Below, in pieces: positions 55,539 to 63,057 of a DNA stretch of 64,000 nt (positions are counted from its first letter, which is position 1; every line of letters starts with the position of its first letter). Source of the stretch: an uncultured Acidobacteriota bacterium (lineage in GTDB: Bacteria; Acidobacteriota; Terriglobia; Terriglobales; Acidobacteriaceae); the NCBI GenBank assembly GCA_903832055.1, contig CAILAC010000016.1:806001-870000 (forward strand). The letters run 5' to 3'. Made by a program: the position numbers and the translations under genes. Under the pieces are notes generated by a model. That model was not told where the DNA came from. It saw nothing but the letters and a program-made list of their open reading frames with translations, and did no database searches.

Positions 55539-56807
55539 ATGAGAAATATCTTCGACCAGTACGACCAGCAGGAAAATCGGCTCACCCATGCCTTAACTTG
55601 TGCGTTGGATGCGGAGCCGAAACTCTTGGACAATTTCGTCAAATGGGTAACCGGAAAGAGTTCGCCGGCAAAGCGTCTCGCAATAGTCGAGCAAAACCTA
55701 CCCGGTGAGGAGAGCGTGGACGACGCGGATGAGGCACACCGCCGAGGACTTCCCGATGCGTGGATTCATGACGGCGAACAATGGTCGGTCATCGTTGAGA
55801 GCAAAATTGAGTCGCGACTAAACGCCGACCAACTCGAACGGCATCGTAGAACCGCTTATAGGCGCGGATTTCTGGACTGTCACGTCGTCGCGTTTGTTAC
55901 CGAACGACCCAAGTGGAATTGCCCAGACGCCACCGTATTGAGGTGGACAGACTTGTACTGCTGGCTGTTACAGCAGCACGGGTCAGAGTGGTCGCGGCGG
56001 GTGGCGCAATACATGGAAGTGTTGGAGGCAAAGCTCGTGGGCGAAGGATATTTGAAGAGCGGAACTCTAACGGTATTCGCTGGAGTGCCGTTTGACAAAG
56101 ACACTCCGTACAACTACTTCGAAGCCAAGCGAGTCCTTCGACTCGCCATGGACAAGCTTCGGGTACGCACCGACCTGCGTAAGGGACTACGAATTGATTC
56201 AACAGGCAGTGGGCGTCCGGCTATCACCGGCACGGGCAGCACCAGCGTCTGGGATTTTGTGCGCCTTAGCAGCGCAAAAGATGCAACTCAGTTCACAGAC
56301 TATCCTCACTTCACGTTGTCATTTGACCGGGGACAGGTATTAGCTCCTGTCATTATCCCCAACGCGATGAAAAGCGAGTTCCGAGCCAATCTCCTCGCGC
56401 TCGGGCCAGAGCGATTCGAAGGTGTCGTGTCCGAATGTCTGCGGGAATTTAGGACGTCGCTAGGCAAGGTTGCGGGTGCTACTCCATGGATGGAAGTTGT
56501 TCAACGCCGCTGGAACCGAGGTTTACGAGCCGAGCCCGTTATCGACGCACTGCTCCGGTTTGACCCTCGAACAGCAGCATTACGCGACGGCAAGAACGTT
56601 GGCTCCGTGAAGCAACAACGCGAATGGCTCCGCACAGCTTATGAAGTCATCGCCAAGAGGCGCTCAAATATACAACTGGCTTTCGGCGCGACGTTCCCAT
56701 ATGACAGGTGTCCGATAGTGCGAACGCCTGAAATCTTAGACCACATTGCAAATGCTTGGCTCTCCTGCAAACCGCTCTTAGATGCAATCATGTCATCACA
56801 TAACTAG
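55539..56807 (+). CDS. PD-(D/E)XK nuclease-like protein
   Basis: 422 aa. The N-terminus IFDQYDQQENRLTHALTCAL is typical of one PD-(D/E)XK family. The core is D73 (LPDAWIHDG), then E87-x-K89 (VIVESKI), followed by Q98 in NADQLERH. The C-terminal 300 residues are of unknown fold. It may be a stand-alone defence nuclease. It is divergent from the Mom fusion and convergent with the gene at 56864-57556. Confidence 0.72.
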   Translation: MRNIFDQYDQQENRLTHALTCALDAEPKLLDNFVKWVTGKSSPAKRLAIVEQNLPGEESVDDADEAHRRGLPDAWIHDGEQWSVIVESKIESRLNADQLERHRRTAYRRGFLDCHVVAFVTERPKWNCPDATVLRWTDLYCWLLQQHGSEWSRRVAQYMEVLEAKLVGEGYLKSGTLTVFAGVPFDKDTPYNYFEAKRVLRLAMDKLRVRTDLRKGLRIDSTGSGRPAITGTGSTSVWDFVRLSSAKDATQFTDYPHFTLSFDRGQVLAPVIIPNAMKSEFRANLLALGPERFEGVVSECLREFRTSLGKVAGATPWMEVVQRRWNRGLRAEPVIDALLRFDPRTAALRDGKNVGSVKQQREWLRTAYEVIAKRRSNIQLAFGATFPYDRCPIVRTPEILDHIANAWLSCKPLLDAIMSSHN

Positions 56808-56863
56808 GTAGACTAAACTGGCGATGGACGCAATTCGCTCTCCTCCGTACACGCTTTACATGC

Positions 56864-57556
56864 TCACTCCTTGAATGCTCGAAGCCGTTGCCCCATGTCT
56901 TTCCAGAACTCGCTGGTGATGCCTCTCGATACCGGGTGCGGTGTCATCGCCGCCACGGTTCCTATTTCCGCTATCCAGTGGAGTCCGTCAGCCCCGAACT
57001 TGCCACGGGCAATTTGTTCCCATTCCCCTCGCTGGCCGCTCCCATACATGACAATGAATTTCGGGCGATGAAGCCGTGCCTCTTTCCAAATGCGGTCAAC
57101 TCGCCGGGACAGGAAGCTGAGGCGGTCTCGCTCCACTCCCATGCTCGGAGCCGGGAGGCCCGAGAGTTCAATGACACAGGTCTCGCCATTTATCCGTCCC
57201 CAACGGTCTCGTTGATACGCTCGGATGTCATCGAGCGTGGGGTTCATTCCTTTGTATGCCAGCAGCAGACGAATCAATTGCCGCCATGTCGCTTGCATAG
57301 GCGGGTGTGACTGATGCCATTTGGTCATGCCGAATCCAAGGTGATGTTCGGAGCAGTCCACGACAGTACCACCGCCGAGGCGCTGCCATGATTTGAAGCG
57401 TGCCGCGATGCTGTCGATGCTGTCCTTGCCCATACCCGCTTCGGGGCCGACGAACCAGAATGGTGCGTCCCATCTGCCATAGCCAAAGAAGTGCTCGGCC
57501 ATGTGAACAGTGTCGCATGTGCCGAGTTCGCTTTGCTTAAGGACGGCATCACTCAT
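56864..57556 (-). CDS. Hypothetical protein, weakly uracil-DNA-glycosylase-like
   Basis: 230 aa. It opens with FGYGRWDAPFWFVGPEAGMG, which resembles the LVGxxPG motif of UDG-superfamily folds, and closes with MTPHPVSRGITSEFW, which resembles their HPS motif. The resemblance is weak and the catalytic residues are not secure. Its ATG overlaps the TGA of the Zn-ribbon nuclease gene (ATGA), so it is the last member of the Mrr operon. Confidence 0.6.
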   Translation of the reverse strand: MSDAVLKQSELGTCDTVHMAEHFFGYGRWDAPFWFVGPEAGMGKDSIDSIAARFKSWQRLGGGTVVDCSEHHLGFGMTKWHQSHPPMQATWRQLIRLLLAYKGMNPTLDDIRAYQRDRWGRINGETCVIELSGLPAPSMGVERDRLSFLSRRVDRIWKEARLHRPKFIVMYGSGQRGEWEQIARGKFGADGLHWIAEIGTVAAMTPHPVSRGITSEFWKDMGQRLRAFKE

Positions 57557-58485
57557 GGCTGCTCAACCAGCACCGGCATCATGCCGGGTAGTTTATCGTC
57601 CAAGTATTCCTTGAACCACAAAGGCCATTCTGATGGATTGCACTCGCTCAGGAAATCCCTCCATGTGGTAATTCGATAATTCCCCTTCAGGTAATTCAGT
57701 CCAGAGCGGAACTGTCTAATCTGGTTTGGTTCCTTATTCTTAATCATGAGATTTACGAGCGTGAATGGTCTGCCTTCTGCCAGTTCGACTCCGATGCGCC
57801 AGTTACGTGTAAGCTCGTACAACTCGGCATGACGGATTAGTTCAAGCTCAGTGAATGCATCCGTATCAGATAAGTATTTCTCGTGTTTTTCTCCAAACTT
57901 CTGCTGGTCATTACCCGAGCGATACTTGACCTCTACAATAATCAAACCATCGTCCGCGAAATCGAGGATGACATCGGGCTCAGAACGGCGACGTGGCTTC
58001 TCGCCCAGCCGGTCGCATATTTCAATGACTCGCGTTCGAATGGGTCCGCCACGAACCGAAGCCGCAGGGTGTGGGACTCCCCAAAGCAACATGGCCGGTT
58101 CATCCACGTTGTCTTGTACAAATCCACAGCCTCGTACGATTCTGCCGAGTTGACCGCTTGCGTGCAGGAATGAGAACACTGTCCATGTAAGCGCATCTTC
58201 AGAACTGCTGAAGCCAAACTTCAGCTTCTTGTTTGCCCTGTTGTCTTCGTTTAGTGCATTGACAAGCGCATCTTCGGCACCCGGCATGACCTCGGGGGGA
58301 ATATTGTCGAGAGAATTGCGATGGATTCTCGTCTGGCTGTGACGGCCATTTGAGAACCCAATTCCACAGGCGTCACATCTGCGGAGGCAGTCTTCAAAGC
58401 ATGTTGCTTGGGTCGGGTACCCCGTCCGTGGATGAAGTTCAGCCGCACAGCGCGGACAAACCAAAGGATTCAAAGGAACGTTCAT
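57553..58485 (-). CDS. Zinc-ribbon plus PD-(D/E)XK nuclease-like protein
   Basis: 310 aa. The N-terminus has a Cys4 zinc ribbon (C10, C13, C37, C40: CPRC and CDAC). The centre has EPDVILDFADDG (D171) and VEVKYRSG (E185-x-K187), a complete PD-(D/E)XK core. The C-terminus is helical. It starts 45 bases after the Mrr stop and overlaps the next gene, so the three are probably one operon. A nucleic-acid-binding nuclease is likely; specificity is unknown. Confidence 0.72.
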   Translation of the reverse strand: MNVPLNPLVCPRCAAELHPRTGYPTQATCFEDCLRRCDACGIGFSNGRHSQTRIHRNSLDNIPPEVMPGAEDALVNALNEDNRANKKLKFGFSSSEDALTWTVFSFLHASGQLGRIVRGCGFVQDNVDEPAMLLWGVPHPAASVRGGPIRTRVIEICDRLGEKPRRRSEPDVILDFADDGLIIVEVKYRSGNDQQKFGEKHEKYLSDTDAFTELELIRHAELYELTRNWRIGVELAEGRPFTLVNLMIKNKEPNQIRQFRSGLNYLKGNYRITTWRDFLSECNPSEWPLWFKEYLDDKLPGMMPVLVEQP

Positions 58486-58530
58486 CGAATCTCCCTTGCC
58501 TCAGCTACATCACCGCTTCACCAGTCTCGT

Positions 58531-59463
58531 TTATCCGTTTGTGCCACCCTCATCCTCGAAGAAGTCTGAGTCAATATGCTTTACAACGTACGTGCTCTCG
58601 GTGGAAACGCCCACCCCATAATCGAACATGAGTTCTGCAAGTTGTAGTCCGTCAATAAGAATGACTTTGAAGTCGAGACCAGCGGCATATTCTTCTGCGT
58701 CTTTTGTGAAGGACGAAGTGGTCAGGAAAATGCCCTTACGCGCCCTCTTGCCGTGTAGAGCCCCAACAAACTTCTGAATCTCAGGACGGCCAACCGAGGC
58801 ACTATCCCACCGCTTGGCCTGAATATAAATCTGTTCGAGGCCGAGTTTGTCCTCTTTGATTACGCCGTCGATGCCGCCGTCGCCGGACTTCCCAATCGCT
58901 TTCCCTGCGTCGGCCAATGAGCCACCGTATCCGATTGCGGTTACCAGTTTTACAACAAGCCGCTCGAAGAACTCGGGAGAGCAGGACTTGACCTTCGCCA
59001 GTACGTCTTGCTCAATTTGCCTCCGGCGATTCAGGTAGCCGGTCGCCATCAGGTCATCCGGAGAATCCGTTTCAGCCGCCGACTCATTGGTGCCGTTCTC
59101 TTCGGCTGCTGCCGGTCTAGCCGGTCTTTGGAATTCAATGAACTCAGGAAATCTGCTCAGATAGGCAACGTCGATGCGCTCCGGGTTCTCAGCCAAGACC
59201 TTGATGCCCCGTTCGGTGATTCGGAACTGGCCGCGTTGAACGTAGTCGATGAGGAGAGCCTTCTTGAGGTAGGTACGTGCCCAGCCAACACGATTGTCGA
59301 AGACCTCCTGCTTACCGCTTGGAAGGAGTTCCTTGCGCTCCGCCTCGGACACGCCAAACTGGACGGCAAGTTCATTTACCGTGTCCCGCTTGGTATGCAC
59401 TTTGCCGTCCCCGGCGACCTTCAGCAACGGCAGCATCAATGTCTGGTAGTCCGGTATCGGCAT
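58531..59463 (-). CDS. Mrr-family type IV restriction endonuclease
   Basis: 310 aa. An Mrr_N-like winged-helix domain (about 1-95: PLLKVAGDGKVHT, ERKELLPSGKQEVFDNRVGWA in part, RGQFRITERG) precedes the Mrr catalytic domain (about 160-280). The latter has GKSGDGGIDGVI (D199) and IYIQAKRW (Q215-x-K217), the QxK form of the PD-(D/E)XK core, then VGRPEIQKFVGAL. It is complete and of normal length. Mrr enzymes cut modified DNA. It is the first gene of an operon with a second nuclease-like gene and the 230-aa protein, and divergent from the methyltransferase operon. Confidence 0.93.
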   Translation of the reverse strand: MPIPDYQTLMLPLLKVAGDGKVHTKRDTVNELAVQFGVSEAERKELLPSGKQEVFDNRVGWARTYLKKALLIDYVQRGQFRITERGIKVLAENPERIDVAYLSRFPEFIEFQRPARPAAAEENGTNESAAETDSPDDLMATGYLNRRRQIEQDVLAKVKSCSPEFFERLVVKLVTAIGYGGSLADAGKAIGKSGDGGIDGVIKEDKLGLEQIYIQAKRWDSASVGRPEIQKFVGALHGKRARKGIFLTTSSFTKDAEEYAAGLDFKVILIDGLQLAELMFDYGVGVSTESTYVVKHIDSDFFEDEGGTNG

Positions 59464-59878
59464 CGTTTCCTTGCATTGAGGACATCAGGTCTGCCGTCGA
59501 GCGGAGTCAGACGCTCGAATAGCTACACAAGCCGCATCCTCAAGATGTGGCACTTGGTTCCCACAGTGAACGGTTGGAATTGATTATTGCTCTTGGGTTT
59601 CCCCCTGTCCATCACGGCAAAGGCCGCCATCTCATCCCACGCCAACCTGAGCAATCTAGCGAATTCAATGACTTCCAAGCGCACGTTGACCGAGGCTACG
59701 CGCAAGACTAGGCTAGGAGGTTAAGAATCCATCACTTACGGGCACGGCGGGGAATCTGGTCGCAGCCGCCAAGTCCAATAAGCAGTGGGCAGTGGGGTGC
59801 CGTCTGTGGCACCCGGTTTGACCGTCCTCGGATGGAAGCCATTTCAAGTCCGCCAGTCGAACCGGGAGGGATGTACCG
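59464..59878. promoter_or_regulatory. Divergent intergenic region between the two restriction-type operons
   Basis: 415 bases between mrr (minus) and the methyltransferase gene (plus). It contains a hairpin GGGTGCC/GGCACCC with a 6-base loop at 59795-59814, about 65 bases upstream of the methyltransferase start, and GGGAGGG 8 bases before its TTG. No convincing gene or consensus promoter was seen in the rest. Control of both operons from here is expected. Confidence 0.4.
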
Positions 59879-62665
59879 TTGAACGCCGTTGAAATTGAAG
59901 AGGAAGTTTCGAAACTGGCTGAGAAGCCATTTGACCCGGAGAACTTCCCCTACGCCTTTCTCGAAGCCTTCGGCAACAAGGAGACGACCATCAAGCGTCT
60001 CCGTGCCGGGGCGTCCAACAAATCCGACCTGGGCGGCGTGCTCCAGACCAACAATATCCACATTGATACTTGCAACCCCGGCGACGTGACCCGGACGCTG
60101 ACCGCACTGCGGGAGAGCCCTGCCACCGTCAAAGCCAAGGCGAAGTTCATTCTTGCCACTGATGGTGTGGATTTTGAAGCCGAGGAGTTGACCAACGGTG
60201 AGACGGTCGCCTGTGCCTACAAGGACTTTCCTGACCACTTCGGCTTCTTTCTGGCGCTGGCTGGAATCTCCACGGTGCGGCAAATCGCGGAGAACTCCTT
60301 CGACATCCGGGCGACGAGTCGGCTGAACCGGCTCTACCTTGAACTGCGGAAGGACAACCGCGACTGGGAAACCGGCGACCGCCGCCACGACATGAACCAC
60401 TTCATGGCGCGGCTCATCTTCTGTTTCTTTGCCGAGGACACCGGCATCTTCAACAGCGACCTGTTCACCGGCACGGTCGAGCAGATGTGTGACCGGGACT
60501 CCTCGAACACCCACGATGTAATTCGTACGCTCTTCCTTGCCATGAACACCAAGGCGGAAGACAGAGATGCGGCCAACATCCCCCGGTGGGCTATCGGCTT
60601 CCCCTACGTGAACGGTGGCCTGTTCTCTGGCAATCTACAAGTGCCCCGTTTCAGCAAGATGGCACGGTCTTACCTGCTGCACATCGGCAATCTGGACTGG
60701 CGAAAAATCAACCCTGACATCTTTGGTTCGATGATTCAGGCCGTGGCCGAGGACGCAGCCGACGATGACCGCCGCCAACTGGGTATGCACTACACCAGCG
60801 TGCCCAACATCCTCAAGGTGCTCAACCCGCTCTTCCTCGATGACCTGAGGGCAAAGTTGGATGAGGCTGGCGACAACCCTCGTATGCTCTTGAACCTGCG
60901 GAGCCGAATGGCACGCATCCGAGTGTTCGACCCGGCTTGCGGCTCGGGGAACTTCCTAGTCATCGCCTACAAAGAGATGCGTGCCATCGAAGCGAAAATT
61001 AACGAGCGGCGTGGAGAGTTGGAAAAACGCTCGGTCATTCCCAAGACCAATTTCCGTGGCATCGAGATTCGTGATTTCCCGGCTGAAGTGGCACGGCTTG
61101 CACTTGTCATCGCCGAGTACCAGTGCGATGTGCTCTATCGTGGGCACGCATTGGCACTCGCGGAGTTCTTGCCGCTGGACAGGCAGAACTGGATTACCTG
61201 CGGCAACGCGCTAGACCTAGACTGGTTAAGCGTCTGTCCCTCGACAGGAACTGCTGTGACATTCCGAGCCGACAATTTGTTTGGCATCCCTGAAGAACAA
61301 GCAGAGATTGATTTTGAGAACGAAGGCGGTGAAACCTTCATCTGTGGGAATCCACCGTACCTCGGCTCAACGTGGCAATCTGAAGAACAAAAAACTGACC
61401 TCTCTGGAATCTTCAGAAGTCGCACTAGCAACTGGAAGTCCCTTGACTATGTAACCGGGTGGTTCATGAAGGCGGCAGACTATGGAACAAGAACCAACGC
61501 TGTCGCTGCCTTCGTGGCCACCAATTCCATTTGTCAGGGACAACAAGTTCCGATTCTCTGGCCGCTCATATTTTCCACAGGCCACGAAATCGCCTTCGCG
61601 CATACCTCATTCAAGTGGGCCAACTTGGCAAGCCACAACGCAGGAGTCACTGTCGTGATTGTTGGGATTTCCAACCACCCAAGCAGGTTGCGTCGTCTTT
61701 TTTCAGTTGGCGAAGAATCGAACGTCATTGTCAAAGACGTCGAGAATATCAGTGCCTATTTGACAGCGGGTGAGACTGTAATGGTTAAGAAGGCTTCGAA
61801 ACCACTCACGACCGTTTCCGAAATGACATTCGGTAGCAAGCCTGTGGATGGTGGCAATCTCCTTCTCTCTCGACCCGAATTGGAGTCTCTTGGATTAAAC
61901 AGGGGCGACTACGAAAAATACATCAGGCCGATTTTTGGCTCCGATGAATTCATTGGAGGGGTACAGCGATTTTGCATTTGGGTCGACGACAAAGATGCCG
62001 CCGACGCGGCAGTACATCCCGTAATCGGCCCAAGACTTCAGGGTGTTCGGGCAATGAGACTGGCAAGCACAAAAATCGCAACACAAAAAGGCGCATCAAA
62101 ACCACACAGGTTTGATGAGCGACGGCAATCTGGCAACGAAGCAGTCATTGCCATTGCAGCCATTAGTTCAGAGAATCGCGATTACCTCCCGTGCGGAATA
62201 CTGCAAAAGGGCACCATCATATCGAATAAATGTTTCGCACTGTTCGACTCCCCTCTCTGGAACATGGCCTTAGTCGCATCGCGACTTCATTGGGTTTGGA
62301 TAGCCACCGTTTGCGTGCGTCTGGAAATGCGGTTTTCATATTCGAACACGCTTGGTTGGAACACATTCCCGGTTCCACTACTGACGGAGAAGAACAAGGC
62401 TGACCTCACCCGCTGTGCTGAAGACATCCTCTTGGCTCGGGAAGCACACTTCCCGGCGACGATTGCCGACCTCTACGAACCAGACAACATGCCCGAGGAC
62501 TTGCGCCACGCCCATGAGCGCAACGATGAAGTTCTGGAACGTATCTACATCGGTCGCCGGTTCAAGAACGATACCGAGCGATTGGAAAAACTCTTTGAAC
62601 TTTACACAAAGATGGTCGCCTCGGCGGGATTGGTCAACAGGAGAAAAGGGGAAATAGGAGAATGA
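59879..62665 (+). CDS. MmeI-type class I adenine-specific DNA methyltransferase
   Basis: 928 aa from the TTG at 59879 (GGGAGGG, 8-base spacing). The N-terminus (about 1-140: KSDLGGVLQTNNIHI, AKFILATDGVDFEAEEL) corresponds to the MmeI N-terminal region but has no (E/D)xK nuclease motif. A helical spacer (LIFCFFAEDTGIF) precedes the methylase with SAM motif FDPACGSGNFL (350-360) and NPPY (491-494), diagnostic of N6-adenine methylation. Target-recognition and MmeI_C-like regions follow (RLEMRFSYSNTLGWNTFPVP, LYEPDNMPEDLRHAHERND). It is methylation-only; cleavage would need a partner, probably the helicase gene downstream. Its TGA overlaps the next ATG. Confidence 0.9.
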   Translation: MNAVEIEEEVSKLAEKPFDPENFPYAFLEAFGNKETTIKRLRAGASNKSDLGGVLQTNNIHIDTCNPGDVTRTLTALRESPATVKAKAKFILATDGVDFEAEELTNGETVACAYKDFPDHFGFFLALAGISTVRQIAENSFDIRATSRLNRLYLELRKDNRDWETGDRRHDMNHFMARLIFCFFAEDTGIFNSDLFTGTVEQMCDRDSSNTHDVIRTLFLAMNTKAEDRDAANIPRWAIGFPYVNGGLFSGNLQVPRFSKMARSYLLHIGNLDWRKINPDIFGSMIQAVAEDAADDDRRQLGMHYTSVPNILKVLNPLFLDDLRAKLDEAGDNPRMLLNLRSRMARIRVFDPACGSGNFLVIAYKEMRAIEAKINERRGELEKRSVIPKTNFRGIEIRDFPAEVARLALVIAEYQCDVLYRGHALALAEFLPLDRQNWITCGNALDLDWLSVCPSTGTAVTFRADNLFGIPEEQAEIDFENEGGETFICGNPPYLGSTWQSEEQKTDLSGIFRSRTSNWKSLDYVTGWFMKAADYGTRTNAVAAFVATNSICQGQQVPILWPLIFSTGHEIAFAHTSFKWANLASHNAGVTVVIVGISNHPSRLRRLFSVGEESNVIVKDVENISAYLTAGETVMVKKASKPLTTVSEMTFGSKPVDGGNLLLSRPELESLGLNRGDYEKYIRPIFGSDEFIGGVQRFCIWVDDKDAADAAVHPVIGPRLQGVRAMRLASTKIATQKGASKPHRFDERRQSGNEAVIAIAAISSENRDYLPCGILQKGTIISNKCFALFDSPLWNMALVASRLHWVWIATVCVRLEMRFSYSNTLGWNTFPVPLLTEKNKADLTRCAEDILLAREAHFPATIADLYEPDNMPEDLRHAHERNDEVLERIYIGRRFKNDTERLEKLFELYTKMVASAGLVNRRKGEIGE

Positions 62666-63057
62666 GCATTGTGATTTGGCCGTCATTCTTTCCATCGGAG
62701 TGCCCACCTACAGAGGCTGAAAATGCATCTGTCGAGGTATTTAGAATCGTTTCATTCGACCCACCAGCAGCGTGCGATTTTCAATCTTTCGCGCAAACTC
62801 ACCCCAAGAAATATCAGGGCAAGTGCAAGCCTTCCGGGCTTTCGGTATTCACGGGGATGGAGGATGCACTGAAGTATCTGAGAAGAGTGCAGGGTGAGGC
62901 TCAGGGCGTAGTTCCAAGGCGTCTTATCGCACGTGCACTGCTTTCACCACAGGCTGGAAAAATTCAGCATACTCCGAGCGCCTCGCACAATTCGCACCAT
63001 ACATGGTGGGCACCAGATGGTTTCGACCACGCCGCGACATTTAAGGTGGTGACATAG
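62662..63057 (+). CDS. Hypothetical protein between methyltransferase and helicase
   Basis: 131 aa. The ATG overlaps the methyltransferase stop (ATGA) and its TAG overlaps the GTG of the helicase (TAGTG), so it is embedded in a coupled operon. The sequence has many Pro, His and Ser residues (SPQAGKIQHTPSASHNSHHTWW) and no recognised motif. Its position suggests a small subunit or regulator of the methyltransferase/helicase system. Confidence 0.65.
   Translation: MSIVIWPSFFPSECPPTEAENASVEVFRIVSFDPPAACDFQSFAQTHPKKYQGKCKPSGLSVFTGMEDALKYLRRVQGEAQGVVPRRLIARALLSPQAGKIQHTPSASHNSHHTWWAPDGFDHAATFKVVT

Noticed and set aside
59871-59882. Three-codon ORF ATGTACCGTTGA overlapping the methyltransferase TTG, as a possible leader
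   Set aside because: The Shine-Dalgarno is directly against that ATG but correctly spaced for the TTG, so chance is the simpler reading.
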